A stretch of DNA of 64,000 bases from Kitagawia praeruptora (GCA_037693485.1 CM075345.1:6775501-6839500); one strand, 5' to 3'; positions 34,001-43,951 are shown, counted from the stretch's first letter. The notes: generated by a model not told the origin, from the sequence alone. Made by a program: numbers and translations.

Positions 34001-36766
34001 CTCCTCAATGAACCCAGCTTCCAAAAGCTTATCAACTTCTTGCTTAATGGCCTCTTGCCTTTCAGGAGCAAAATTCCTCTTTTTCTGCTTTATTTTCTTC
34101 CGTTCAGGATCGACGTTCAACCTATGAGTTATAAGTTGGGGGTCAATCCCTGGCATGTCTGCTGCTGTCCAAGCAAATACATCACTATTCTCTTGCAAGA
34201 ATGCTATCAATTCGCCCTTCAGGGGTTCCCTCAGAGATGCTCCTATGTATGTAACCTTCTCCGGGTCGCTCAGCTCTAGAGGGACGGGTATTAAATCCTC
34301 TGCTGGCTTTCCTCGCTGTTCATCATCACTACGGACATCCATGTCTTCAATTGGGAGTACCTGCCCCCCGACTCCATCAGCTCTTAGGGCGGACACATAA
34401 CAACTTCTTGCCATCTTCTGGTCGCCTTTCTGTTCTCCAACCCCGTTTCGGGTTGGAAACTTAATCTTCATGTGATATGTTGAGGCAACAGCCTTGAACG
34501 CATGAAGTCCAGTCCTTCCCAGGATTGCGTTATAAGTCGAGGCTGCCTTAATTACCAGAAAGTTTAGCATTTGAGTAGCTTCCTTAGGTTCCTGCCCGAT
34601 TGTCACGGGTAACTGGATAGTACCCTCGACCTTGGACTCAACCCCGTTGAACCCATAAATAGGCATGTTAGTCGGAGTTAGCTGAGAATCGGTATATCCC
34701 ATTTTCACAAACGCATCATGAAACAGAATGTCAACAGAAGCCCCATTGTCTATCAAGACTCGTTTTACCTCCGAGTTCCCAATCACAGGGGTTATAACTA
34801 ATGGGTCATCATGGGGGAATTTCACCCCTTCCAGATCAGAGTCATCAAAACCAATCACGGTTTCTGTTCTAGCACGCTTCGGGGCCTCTCCCACAATATG
34901 CATCACTTCTCTTGCGTATGCCTTTCGAGAATTGCGGGTTGTACCGGCCGCTGTTGGGCCTCCCCAGATCATGTTGATAACTGGCCCTCGGGGCTGCGTG
35001 TTGCGGTCACGATCGTTATCCCTCCTGTCATTGTTTCTCCTGTTGTAATCCCCTCTTTGGGTTCCATGATCTCCACCCTTTGTGAAATTGTTCAGCTTTC
35101 CTTTACGGATCAAGAATTCAATCTCGTCTTTCAACTGTCTACAATCATCCGTGTCATGTCCTACATCTCGGTGGAACCTACAGTACTGATCCTTATTCCT
35201 CTTTGCGGGGTCTCCCCTGAGTGGCTTCGGCCATCGGAAGTCTTTATCCTTCTCAATTTCCAACAAGATTTGACTTCTAGGGGCATTCAACCTTGCATAG
35301 TCAGAGAACCTTGGCCCCAAGTTCTTTTTTGGTGGCGAATCAGAGTCCTTGCTGGTTCGGGGATACTTGTCCCTAGCATCGTACTCCTGCCCTTGCTTAC
35401 GCTTTTTTGTATCATTGTTTCCCTGACCATTGCCTAATGTGACCTCCTTCTTCGTGCTATCCTCGGCCTTGATGTACTTGTCAGCCCTTCGTTGGAGATC
35501 AGCCATATTCTCCGGGGGATGTTTTGCCAACGATCTCTTAAAGTATAAGTCAGTGGTACCATGCTCCAAGGCTACCATTGCAACCTTATTGTCCAGATCA
35601 GTGATGTTCAGAGTCTCCTTGGTGAACCTCTTAAGGTAGTCTCTCAGACTTTCGCTCTTCCCTTGTACCACATACATAAGAGATGCAGAGCTTTTCTCAT
35701 GCGTTCTTCCGCTAATAAACTGACTAATGAAGGCAGCACTCAACTCCTTAAAGGAACCAATCGAGTTTGCAGGAAGCCGACTATACCATCTTTGAGCCAT
35801 GCCTGACAAAGTTTGAGGGAAAGCCCTACACTTCAAAGCGTCGCTTGCAGGCTGCAACAGCAGTGCGTTTGAGAACGTCCTAACGTGGTTGGCAGGATCA
35901 CCCATTCCATCATAAGCTTTGATTGTTGGCATCTTAAACTTCTTTGAGATATGAGCATTCATCACGTCTTCAGTAAACGGAGGTGTGGGATCATCAGGGT
36001 CCCCAAGTGGCATCAGATCCTTAGGGTTGCTTTTAGGGGTTTCCACCCTTGTAGTTCTTTCAGGTGGGATGGTAGTCCTTCTTTGTCTCCTTAGAGGTCT
36101 CTCCAGATCTATGAAGGGAATCGGTCCTGACGTGGGAGGTGGCAAAGTCAGATTTGATCTGGCTTGCTCCCTGGCCATATCTTCCTTTAACTTTAAGATC
36201 TCGGCTTCATAAGCCTTGATCCTCTCAGCAACTGTTGAAGTGAGTCCATCATGGATAGTTCGAGTTCTCCCCATAGGCTCTTTACTTGCACGTCGCCTCC
36301 TTGGGGCTTCATCACGCTCGTAATCATCGTCAGAAGATGATTCATCTGAATAAGGACCAGAAAAATCGCGATAATCTCGATCACGAATATACAGGGCATG
36401 CCCACTCGGTCCAGCTCCGTAATTGGACATCCCATATGTTGGATTGGTGCTTATGGGGAGATCCGTAGTATGGATCTGAACCCCTCGTGTAAGGTTGTTG
36501 GGACCTACAATCAGAGAAGAAATCCTCGTCTGAGGGGGGTTAGTCCCTGGAACTGTGTGGATGATCGGAGGTAGCGTACTCTCAACATGGGTAGTCGTCC
36601 CTAAGGGTTGAGAAACTTGGTACGAAACGATAGTTCCGGATGCCGGAGGTACTTGCTCAGATGTCGGAAGTACTTGTTCAGTAAGGGGCGGAGCAGAGCT
36701 AAGAGGTAGGGCCTCGGTAGCGATTGGCTCTGTAGCGCCTGGAGCAGTTCTTCGTGTTTGAACCAT
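31043..36766 (-). CDS. Gypsy gag-pol polyprotein, 1907 aa, uninterrupted
   Basis: A single ORF with no internal stop or frameshift. Residues about 275-430 are retrotransposon gag; 528-542 is a zinc finger-like YCRFHRDVGHDTDDC; the aspartic protease motif DNGAS is at 673-677 (Asn where many elements have Ser); reverse transcriptase is at about 930-1100 with YVDD at 1044-1047; a first RNase H is at about 1170-1300; a second, archaeal-type RNase H is at about 1338-1470 (FDGAS, NNEAEYEAL, CGDSRLV, ADALS). The integrase zinc domain has H1561, H1568, C1599, C1602, and the catalytic triad is D1631, D1691, E1727, a correct DD35E. The duplicated RNase H marks the Tat clade. The ATG is 34 bp downstream of the 5' LTR. 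An arginine-rich, acidic N-terminal extension of about 250 residues precedes gag. All catalytic residues I can check are present, so the element may be autonomous. Confidence 0.97.
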   Translation of the reverse strand: MVQTRRTAPGATEPIATEALPLSSAPPLTEQVLPTSEQVPPASGTIVSYQVSQPLGTTTHVESTLPPIIHTVPGTNPPQTRISSLIVGPNNLTRGVQIHTTDLPISTNPTYGMSNYGAGPSGHALYIRDRDYRDFSGPYSDESSSDDDYERDEAPRRRRASKEPMGRTRTIHDGLTSTVAERIKAYEAEILKLKEDMAREQARSNLTLPPPTSGPIPFIDLERPLRRQRRTTIPPERTTRVETPKSNPKDLMPLGDPDDPTPPFTEDVMNAHISKKFKMPTIKAYDGMGDPANHVRTFSNALLLQPASDALKCRAFPQTLSGMAQRWYSRLPANSIGSFKELSAAFISQFISGRTHEKSSASLMYVVQGKSESLRDYLKRFTKETLNITDLDNKVAMVALEHGTTDLYFKRSLAKHPPENMADLQRRADKYIKAEDSTKKEVTLGNGQGNNDTKKRKQGQEYDARDKYPRTSKDSDSPPKKNLGPRFSDYARLNAPRSQILLEIEKDKDFRWPKPLRGDPAKRNKDQYCRFHRDVGHDTDDCRQLKDEIEFLIRKGKLNNFTKGGDHGTQRGDYNRRNNDRRDNDRDRNTQPRGPVINMIWGGPTAAGTTRNSRKAYAREVMHIVGEAPKRARTETVIGFDDSDLEGVKFPHDDPLVITPVIGNSEVKRVLIDNGASVDILFHDAFVKMGYTDSQLTPTNMPIYGFNGVESKVEGTIQLPVTIGQEPKEATQMLNFLVIKAASTYNAILGRTGLHAFKAVASTYHMKIKFPTRNGVGEQKGDQKMARSCYVSALRADGVGGQVLPIEDMDVRSDDEQRGKPAEDLIPVPLELSDPEKVTYIGASLREPLKGELIAFLQENSDVFAWTAADMPGIDPQLITHRLNVDPERKKIKQKKRNFAPERQEAIKQEVDKLLEAGFIEEIQFPEWLANPVMVKKANGKWRMCIDFTDLNDACPKDCFPLPRIDTLIDATAGHEMLSFMDGFSGYNQIKMHKDDIPKVSFITDFGVFCYLVMAFGLKNAGATYQRLVNKIFAHLIGKTMEVYVDDMLVKSLLKADHIRHLREAFEVLRHHKMMLNPAKCAFGVGSGKFLGLMVSKRGIEANPDKIKAILDMESPRSIRDVQKLTGRVAALGRFISKSGDKCLPFFQALKKVKNFEWTTESQEAFEQLKKYMAEAPLLAKPNPGEILYLYLAVSEQALSAVLVKEEKKVQKPIYYVSKVLHGAELNYSPIEKFALALITASRKLRPYFQAHKIEVLTDQQLRSILHSPKASGRLIKWAIELGEFDIKYKPRTAIKAQALADFVVECTIDNQEVGGQEMITTPENEDKGEELITGQKEYWVLYFDGASKTKSSGAGLVLQSPDGFTVEYALKLDFPTTNNEAEYEALIAGLGLARIMRVKNLKVCGDSRLVVSQVNGEFEAKDETMAKYLRVVKAVMTQFEECYVEHIPREENAKADALSKFASSEIENYAGSVYFQVLKAPTINSKLVAPIDVGSCWIDPIKAHLETGWLPDNALEARKLSVRALRYALIEGILYKRSFVIPYLKCLRPQEAREALEEVHGGICGQHLGGRALAHKITRLGFYWPEMLADAQDYVKKCDRCQKHAPIVRQPPEMLTSINSPIPFAMWGMDILGPFPMASAQRKFLIVAIDYFTKWIEAKPLAKITTKQVSQFFWENIICRYGIPRILVTDNGTQFNNEEFKKYCEENAIELRFTSVAHPQANGQAEVANRIILDGLKKRVERSRNTWVDELLPILWAYRTTCKVTTGATPFLLAYGAEAVVPLEIMQASPRVEAYEPEANEEGMRLALDLIDEVRDEANARNAEHQKKASFYYNHRVKERFFQQGDLVLRKIEASGVGQKGKLAPNWEGPYRVRRTLGRGSYKLETLDGNEVPRTWHALNLKIYYV

Positions 36767-36783
36767 GGTTGATGTCTTCTTCC

Positions 36784-36799
36784 CACAGACGGCGCCAAA
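36784..36799 (-). promoter_or_regulatory. Primer-binding site of the Gypsy element
   Basis: Minus strand reads TTTGGCGCCGTCTGTGGG directly after the 5' LTR. This TGGCGCCGTCTGTGGG form is typical of Tat-clade elements. It lies just upstream of the gag ATG. Confidence 0.85.
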
Positions 36800-37314
36800 T
36801 GTTGTGGAATAAAAACTAGGTTTAAATTATTGCGGCTAGGGTTTGTGTATTTAAGGCTAGGGTTCGTGAGCTTCGTGCTTTTATGGCTGCTTCTGCGTTC
36901 GAGACTAACGGTCCTCACAGAATGCCTACGTATCTCTGTATTAGAGAATCAAGCCAAGAAAACGTAGTTCTGAGATGAGGGGTCAGACCCTTTTTATAGG
37001 CTGAGAAGCCCTAAAATCGTAGTAGGGTTTGGTGACTTGGTGGGCAAGTCACCGACTAGAAGAAGGTTCTAGTCTCCTTCCATGTATGAATCAGTTTCCA
37101 TGTTAGAATATGTATCTTGGAGGCTAAGTCAGGCAAGGATCATATTCTTGTTTGACTCTTATTTGCTGGGCTGTTTATTACCCCTAATATTAATTACGAA
37201 ATTAATATTATAATTAGGGTTTGGGCCCATCTGGTGGGCCCCACGTTTGGACCATTCTAGGTCTAATTAATGCCACATTAAATGTGTCTTAGGGCTTACT
37301 TTTAGCCCATATCA
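36800..37314 (-). repeat. Gypsy 5' LTR (515 bp) with internal promoter
   Basis: Same sequence as 26340-26854. A TATA box CTATAAAAAGGG (minus strand, about 36989-36999) is the likely core promoter for gag-pol. It is followed about 190 bp later by the LTR end. Confidence 0.95.
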
Positions 37315-37433
37315 CCACGAATATAATATTCCACATATTTCACCTTCTCAACCAATATTCACATCATATAATTCACATCTAATATTAAATAAATACTTAT
37401 AAATATGAAAATTTTCTAAGGCGTTATACATGC

Positions 37434-37788
37434 CAATTGACTTAGACAAAGCTCCAAGAATCCAGGATATAACCATGTCGTTACATCGACACCAGCTTTT
37501 GTATGAAGGTGAGATTGAGATCGGTTTAGGTAGAGATCCATCCACAAAACACAATTTGTTGCGAGCTGAGAGGGCAATAAGCATAGAACGTTTCCAATTA
37601 CCGAAGCCAGAACCATCAAACACTTCAGTGACAAGTTTCATTCCAGGATTATCAGATGATTGTAAGTGCAGAGGATTATCAAAGTCAATTGAAGCAGAAT
37701 TGCGAGAAAGAGATCGATATATTTCAAAGAGAGATTGTGTATCATTATTAGAAGTTTCTGTGTGAGTCGTAGTATTCTCAGTAGTCAT
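37434..37788 (-). pseudogene. Copia gag, N-terminal part
   Basis: Minus-strand ORF starting at the ATG 37786-37788 (MTTENTTTHTETSNND). It includes the conserved FGNWKRSMLIALSARNK and WCRCNDMVISWILGALSKS segments of Copia gag (UBN2-like). The frame is cut by insertion of long LTR A and would continue at 20330. An upstream in-frame ATG at 37830 is also open. Nonfunctional because of the split. Confidence 0.9.
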
Positions 37789-38100
37789 TGTGATTGAGAT
37801 TGTATAGATTGATAATTGAATCAAGAACAAAAAGTTTCAAAGAGGAATATTCACAAACAGATTGTGTTCGTGACAAAAACAAGCAGAATTTGTATAGATT
37901 TTGATGTGTAAACACAGAAACAATGACTAAACGAGAAAATTGCAGAATTGTTCACACAAATCAACAAGAAATCACACAAATCAACAAGAAATAACGAAAA
38001 ATAGATCTAAAGATCAATGAAAGAAATGATCATCGAACCAGAGAAGTGAGTGCGGAATTGTTCGATATCGCCATTGTTGAGAGCTTGATCACGTAACCCT

Positions 38101-38111
38101 CTCTGATACCA
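38101..38111 (-). promoter_or_regulatory. Copia primer-binding site
   Basis: Minus strand TGGTATCAGAG directly follows the 5' LTR; it is complementary to the 3' end of initiator methionine tRNA. Confidence 0.95.
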
Positions 38112-38348
38112 TGATAAACTTGAGAATATGTACTTTGTATCTATATGTGTGTGTATGTGCTGAGAGAGAAAGCTTTACTGTACAAGTTATGTTATCATTG
38201 CTTAATCACAAAATGTACAAGATGAGAGTTTTAAATACAAGCCAGTGGCGGGAAAAACTGTTAGTAACTAACTGTACAAAACTAGAAAGTAAAATGGAAA
38301 ATACAGCTGGAAATTACAGCTGTCAATTATCAAGTTATATGTCCAACA
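38112..38348 (-). repeat. Copia 5' LTR
   Basis: 237 bp, differing from the 3' LTR at two positions (near 38176 and 38226). Followed by the TSD CAACA at 38349-38353. Confidence 0.95.
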
Positions 38349-38353
38349 CAACA

Positions 38354-39080
38354 CCCCTGTTGGGGTTTAACATATATAGATATGGATGAATCCCAGGGAT
38401 GTAATTACTTCTATCTTATAATATTCACACTGTGAAATTAGTAGATTTCTGAATGAAAACACATACTTTGAAACTCCAAGCACATAATTACATGTTCTGA
38501 CCTGTTTCTTACCAAATCTATGCTTGTAAGCATCCCAAATCCGTAATAATTGTTCAAAATACAAATTTCTCCCGCAACTCAATTTCTTTCAAGGATAACC
38601 AAGTACATTAACTCACAAGCTATATACTGGCAGTCCACTAAAGTTCCTTCTTGTCGAACCAACTCTATTGTGCGACATACATCTTACTAGTACATGCTAC
38701 TAAATGTCGACTACTCATACAACTTCTTGTTAAATCCAGGATCTGCAGTACCCAAAAGCCCCAGATGTTATTCAATTCACATATCATTCTGTTAAATCCA
38801 GTTATTGCTACTAGCAGAAATTCCAACGCTAGGGCTTATGGTCTCTAATTTCCTGCAACTAAAATCAATCCTTAGATATTCGCAAGGACGCACATATGAG
38901 ATCAAACAAGCATAACAAGAACAAAAGATTGTGCAGTGGAGAAAGCAACTTTTCTGAAAATTTTTGCATATTGTGACTTAAAATATCAAATTTGCAATAG
39001 TCAGTTTTAAATGCTAGTTGATTGAAAAGATAAAACAGTACATTGGACTAATAAACTACAAAAGTCAATTTACTATAATA
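38354..39080. other. Unique-looking DNA between the two nests, with one exon-like segment
   Basis: No complete gene. On the minus strand about 38500-38590 reads GRNLYFEQLLRIWDAYKHRF in one frame, between an AAAG acceptor-like site and an ACAG|GTCAGA donor-like site. It may be an exon of the same broken gene as at 14421-14966, on the far side of the nest. I cannot identify it. Confidence 0.35.
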
Positions 39081-39085
39081 GTACC

Positions 39086-39996
39086 TGTTGTGCCCAAAAC
39101 TCGTCGTGGGCTTGATTTAAGGCCCATTAAGGTTATAAGCCCAATCTGTGTGGATATGGAAGAACATGATAGGTTAGGCATGGATGCATGGGCCCAATAT
39201 GCCTTGGAGATGTACTTGAAGAGGAAGATTTTGGCATCTAAGTTTAGGGTTCATTCATTCAGGGGTTTAGGTGTCTGAACTCCCAGGTAGGGATACTACC
39301 GTATGGAGGCAAGATAGGGGTTCACCCGGGTGATAGGTCCCCAAACAGGGGTACGTGCACGTACCCCGAAGGTTTCCAGAAAAATGCACCAGCGGTCCCG
39401 CAGCCTCCTAAATTGAAGAAAATCAGATAAGGAACGCTCCAACAACTTAATGGATATCTCCTAAACATTAGGAACGGCCCAACAACATCAGTTATCATAG
39501 ATAATCATTGTATATACATGGATTATGTTTATATGTGGGGATATATGATGGAAAATCATATAAATATGAAGATAATCATGGATTTATGATGGAATAATGG
39601 TTGGATAATCATGGATGCAAGGATAAACGATAACTACAGGTCTGTTATGGAGGATTAGGCCTATCAAATCGTGGTTGGATTACAAAGAACTACATTGGAC
39701 TTGATCCCATATAAATATATGGGTATGTAGGCCATTTGCAAGGGTTGGACACATATACACATACCTCTAACATAGTTCTGGGCATCTTCTCCGATTGAGT
39801 AGGATTTACTCAGTCATAATTGCTCGGAGACCTTGCAAATTCAGTCCAAATACAGCCATAAATAACCATCCACTCTGGCAGTTGAACGCCGGGCTGTGAA
39901 TGCTTGAATGCCGATTCTGCAATCGGAAATCAAGCAATTCATCCGTTATTCCAGCGATATTCTCTCGAAGTGTTGTACCAAATTCCTCTCACAACA
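39086..39996 (+). repeat. LARD 5' LTR
   Basis: Begins TGTTGTGCCCAAAA and ends CTCACAACA. A TATA-like CATATAAATATATGGG occurs at about 39707-39722. Two short ORFs over the LTR have no recognisable product. Confidence 0.93.
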
Positions 39997-40000
39997 TTTT

Positions 40001-40018
40001 TGGCGCTAGAAGGAGGGG
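40001..40018 (+). promoter_or_regulatory. LARD primer-binding site
   Basis: TGGCGCTAGAAGGAGGGG, four bases after the LTR. TGGCGC-starting sites are usual for Tat/Athila-type Gypsy elements, which suggests the lineage that mobilised it. Confidence 0.75.
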
Positions 40019-40581
40019 ATTGGATGATCTTTTGAGAGAAAAGATTGTGAAAAGCTCCGGTGAAGAACATACATCGGAGAACAATGGAGTTGATCACGAA
40101 ATTGAGATCGAGGAAGGAGGTCACCAATCGAGATATGGCGAATTATATCATGTAGATGGACTGGGAAATAAAGTTTCTGGAAAAAGAGATATAAAAAGAT
40201 GAAAAAATGGGGTAAAAATCATGGCTTATAAAAAAAGGGATGAAGAAGAAGGATGGTTACCCATAATCTTTTATTTTGGTCATTTGATGGTAAAAGGCAT
40301 AAAGGAAGGGATGTGGCTTTGAGTCTTGGATAGAATGGCTGGAAAATAATTGTTTTGGATGCTAAATTCCGATAGGAAGGGTCCAGATTAGGGGTTCAGC
40401 TATGCGGGGTTCCGCGATCCAGAAAATTCTCACATTAAGAGCATTAATATGTATAACCTAACGGACGAGGAACTAAATATCCACCTGTTGATGAAGATAA
40501 AGGCCATTTGGAGAGGTACTAGTTGATAGGTTCAAGAGGTAAAAGCAAGAGAAGCCTCAATCTGGTGGTCGCACCCATTAC

Positions 40582-40730
40582 CGAAGGTTTCTCACAGATG
40601 AACCCCCAGTTTCTCAGCCAAAAGGTTCTTCGCAGATGAACCCCCAGTTTCTCAACCAGAAGGTTCTTCGCAGATGAACCCCCAATTTCTCAACCAGAAG
40701 GTTTCTCGTAGATGAACCCCCAAAACATAA
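40582..40730. repeat. 38-bp minisatellite, four copies (LARD interior)
   Basis: AGATGAACCCCCA occurs at 40596, 40634, 40672 and 40710, an exact 38-bp spacing, with TTTCTCA(A/G)CCAGAAGG between. Confidence 0.92.
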
Positions 40731-43299
40731 TTTTAGCATTCGATAAATCGGATTTTATAGTTGGAAAGTGGAGAATGTCAATCTAAGGGTTCAACCACTT
40801 GGAGGTTAAGGTCTATCAAGGCTCCCCCTTCAACAATTTTGGGGTTAAACAAGTCCAGGGGTTTCCTTTAAAAATTGTGGAGCACAACATTAGTTCAGAC
40901 CACAACTAATCCATGAAGGGAGTAAATAGCTGAACTTGAATGATAATGGGGTTACGAACACCAGGATTTATGAGCTATAGATGAACCCCGGTGTAGATAA
41001 GGGTGCGAACCTCCTGATAGAGAGTAACAGGCGAACCCCAATGCAGACGAGGGTGCGACCCTCCTGACTTAAGGGGTACGGGTGAACCCAAATTGAAGCA
41101 GGGATGTGAACCCCATGATTAATGATCAGTAGGTAAACCTGGATGATGGCAAAGATATGTACTCCCTCATTGGTGAGCTACCGAAAATAGGTTAAATTAT
41201 TCTCTTAGATACCTCTTGTTTCTTACAACGAGCTAGCTCATGTAAGCTTAGAGGTGTCTCATTGATAATTCACATATTCGGTACGAAGGTTTCCCATCAA
41301 CATTGATCATGAGAATAAAATTGAGCAAGAAGAAAAAGCTTCCATGAAAAGGAGGTTTATTGGTGGGAGGAACCCGGACAGGGGTTCGATGATGACAAGT
41401 TCAAGGAAGATAAGCCTTAGAACCCTGAGGATTCACTTAACAAAAGCCCGAGTGTGTTCAATAGACTGGGCAGGAAGCTGAATATGAAGCTTGTCAAACT
41501 AAATTGTGGTTCATGGCAGAAAGCTTCCACAATATCACTTTCGGGTTACGGACGGTAGCTGCATGAGAAATGAGGTTCCCGATAGAGTTTTAACTGCTAA
41601 AGTTAGCAAGAAGCTGAATAATGAGAAGCCCTACAATAATCAAGAAGAGCCCGGAAAGCAACCTGGAAAAGGGTTTAAGCAAGGAAAATCTCATTCAAAT
41701 GCGTTAAGCCAAAATGGAAAGTATTAGAACTCAATATAGGGGTTCAACTGTGGTAGTTGTATCACTCAACATGAGGACCCCCAAAAGGATTAACTAGTGC
41801 CTAAAGGGGCTTCCTCAAGAAAAAACAATCTTGGCCATGTTTCGTCCCTTATGACACAATTGGGCGTTACACAACTGGTGTGGGATACTCAAATGGTTAA
41901 ATCAAGGAAATGGTCAGAAGTGGACACCTCACTGTATGGGTACGATGGAAGCTCCATTCAGAATACATCGGGAATCATGTCACCAGTAGCCCTGTTGATG
42001 GAACCCCATAAAGTGGTTCCAGTTTTTCGGGGGGGGGGGGTAACACCACCTATAGCGTTGATGTAAATGGCTGCTCTAATAGAGGATTATGTAGGAACCT
42101 GAAACACTCGGTAAAAAGCATACTGGGGGGTACTGGTTGAAGCACCTAAGCGGAGGCCAAAGAAAGGAGGTTTTATCATCTAGACAAAGAAAATTGTTAC
42201 ATACCTCGCATTTATAAGAAGGAGCATGGCTTCCCACATGGATTAAAAAAGAGGTTGAAACTATGGGGAGACGTGTATAGCTAGCTTCACGGATGTCCAT
42301 TTTGACTTTTCCTCAAAGTGGATGAGAATCTGAATATGTTTCAATATTGGCCATGGACAAACTACACCGAGGAATCGGGGGGTAGTGGATACCAAGCTGC
42401 ATGGAGGATTTCTAAGATGCGCCCTATTTTCAAATGAGAAGATGTACACAGGAGGTTCAGGTTCGTGAACCCTCGGCGGCCTTCAGCCTCAGAACCCCTT
42501 ACTGGGTTACAGCAACAAAACTTAATATAAAACGGGATCATCAGCAATCAACATGGTTGGATTTATAGGCGGTCACAACTATGTCCACGGTATACGTCTG
42601 GGATGGGATCTTGAAGGCATGCGTACTTGATACCTGTGGCGGGAGGTTCAGTCAATTGAACCTACAGAAGCTTGATTTATGTGAATTTTTGGTACCAAGG
42701 AGGTTTGTGAAATAAGGTTTCGAACTTGGAACCTGAAAGAGATCCTTGGAATACTATATGAGGTGATATAGATACAATCATCAAGATTCAAAGGCGTGCG
42801 AGGATGGCAAGCATGTGTGGACGTACGTGCATCGAGCATAAAAGGCTGGAAGGTTTATTGATGGAAGCACGACATAGGGGTAAGACAACCGAACCCTGGA
42901 GGTTCAAGAATAGAATTTATGGAGTCATCATCAAGAAAAAATAACATGGTCTTTCATGGAAGGAATTTACGAGCAGTAGTCACTTCACCTTTGAAACCCC
43001 TTGTTTCTTACAATGAGTACGCTCATGTAAGCTTAGAGGTTCAGGGTGAAGGTTGATTGAGCCTGAGTAAGGATTATATTAGGTTCCTCTTGCATTAATG
43101 GCTGCAAGGAACCGGGGGGTAGTGGATGGTATACTGCCGTGATGGTATCTTGAAAATGGTAAATTTTTAAGCAAACGGAACTTATTTACATTAGATTGGG
43201 TCAGGGCTCAGGACCATGAGATTCTTGAGGTTCTGGTATGCGAACCCCTAATGGAATCTAATTCGAGGTACCCCTGGAAGCTAGATCAAGGAGCATATG
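40731..43299. other. Noncoding LARD interior
   Basis: No gene. Words such as GAACCCC(T/C) recur. The block CTTGTTTCTTACAA(C/T)GAG...GCTCATGTAAGCTTAGAGGT appears at about 41216-41256 and 43007-43042. A G11 run lies at about 42030-42040. Purine tracts of the form GG(A/G)A(C/T)CGGGGGGTAGTGG occur at about 42368 and 43113. Confidence 0.6.
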
Positions 43300-43319
43300 C
43301 AGATTGGATTTCATGAATT

Positions 43320-43700
43320 GATTTGGAAAGGATTTCTCATGTATGGATTATGCATGAGCTTGATTTACCATGTATGGATTATGCATGGAGAGGATTTCTC
43401 ATGTATGGATTATGCATGAGCTGGATTTATAGCATATGGATTATATGCTAAAGGAACATGTATGGATTATACATGAATCGCATGTGGATTACGTGCGCAA
43501 GGCAGTATTGGAAGCACATGGATTATGTGCTAATTGATTACACGGACTATATGGAACATGTATGGATTATACATGAATCAAGGCAGGCACATGTATGGAT
43601 TATACATGAATCAAGGTAGGCACATGTATGGATTATACATGAATCAAGGCAGGAACATGTATGGATTATACATGCATCACATGTGGATTACATGTGAATG
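43320..43700. repeat. ATGTATGGATTAT-based minisatellite, including a 33-bp unit
   Basis: CATGTATGGATTATACATGAATCAAGGCAGG units start at 43557, 43590, 43623 and 43656, exactly 33 bp apart. Less regular TGTATGGATTATGCATGAGC units precede them from about 43338. A similar TGTATGGATTATGCATGAG occurs at 53070-53090 in the same LARD. Confidence 0.9.
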
Positions 43701-43951
43701 GATGGGAACCCCAAGGCAGGCTGGACCTAGGGACGCTAGGACCATAAAGTTCCCCTATATGGAGGTTCACTCATTTGAATCCTGAAAAGGCGTAACGCCG
43801 ATAAACTTCCGTGTAATCATGTTGGTGGACAACCAACCCCGTTATGGGACTTATGTACAGCTGTGGAAGCTACGTACAATTTGGCAAACGGCTTCGCCAC
43901 GACCCCAGGGAAACTGGGTGAGTGAGGTCTAACTCTTGGAAACTGGAACGC

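Larger units (their letters stand above)
26340..37314 (-). mobile_element. Tat/Retand-like Ty3/Gypsy retrotransposon, complete
   Basis: A 10,975-bp element with 515-bp LTRs (26340-26854 and 36800-37314), TSD CCACG (26335-26339 and 37315-37319), a primer-binding site next to the 5' LTR and a purine tract next to the 3' LTR. It carries one long gag-pol ORF on the minus strand, a duplicated RNase H, a tandem-repeat region and an antisense gene between pol and the 3' LTR. This layout is that of the Tat clade (Retand-type). The two LTRs look identical base for base, so insertion was very recent and the element may still be competent. It is inserted within long LTR A. Confidence 0.96.
20331..37428 (-). 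mobile_element. Long solo-LTR-like element A, inserted in Copia gag
   Basis: Left end TGTAACGCCCCGAC and right end read inward TATAACGCCTTAG are near-identical inverted termini (TG/CA with one G-to-A change). The flanking 5-mers CCTGC (20326-20330) and CATGC (37429-37433) match at 4 of 5 and rejoin the gag frame cleanly, as expected for a TSD. Removing the Gypsy element and two MULEs with their TSDs leaves about 3.96 kb, all noncoding. The 900 bp at the left share features with the other long LTRs at 53931-58755 and 61071-64000 (for example GCTCAGCAAGT and a CTGGACTGGGCACTCCCCCAG-like block), indicating one family in minus orientation. It looks like one LTR left by recombination of a large retrotransposon. 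Confidence 0.7.
15998..38348 (-). mobile_element. Ty1/Copia retrotransposon, split by later insertions
   Basis: LTRs of 237 bp at both ends, TSD CAACA (15993-15997 and 38349-38353). The element lies on the minus strand: the 5' LTR, the initiator-tRNA primer-binding site TGGTATCAGAG and the gag start are at the right, pol and the purine tract at the left. Gene order gag-protease-integrase-RT-RNase H defines Copia. The interior is interrupted at 20331-37428 by a long-LTR element with further nested insertions, leaving about 5.2 kb of Copia sequence. LTRs differ at only two positions, so the original insertion is young, yet pol carries several lesions. Confidence 0.95.

Noticed and set aside
34811..35437. 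Plus-strand ORF of 208 codons opposite gag-pol
   Set aside because: Shadow of the gag-pol frame; no domain and no promoter, unlike the antisense gene at 28509-30630.
31043..36766. Plant pararetrovirus origin of the long polyprotein
   Set aside because: LTRs, TSD, a DD35E integrase and gag order show a Ty3/Gypsy retrotransposon; no movement-protein or caulimovirus coat motif is seen.
20331..37428. Near-equal net length of long LTR A (4817 bp) and B (4825 bp)
   Set aside because: The match holds only if the first MULE is removed; the second MULE (25029-25876) must also be excised, giving about 3960 bp, so the agreement is coincidental.
43534..43785. ORF with a repeated 11-residue MYGLYMNQGRH unit
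   Set aside because: It is the 33-bp minisatellite of the LARD read in one frame; the period is a multiple of three, so the frame stays open by chance.
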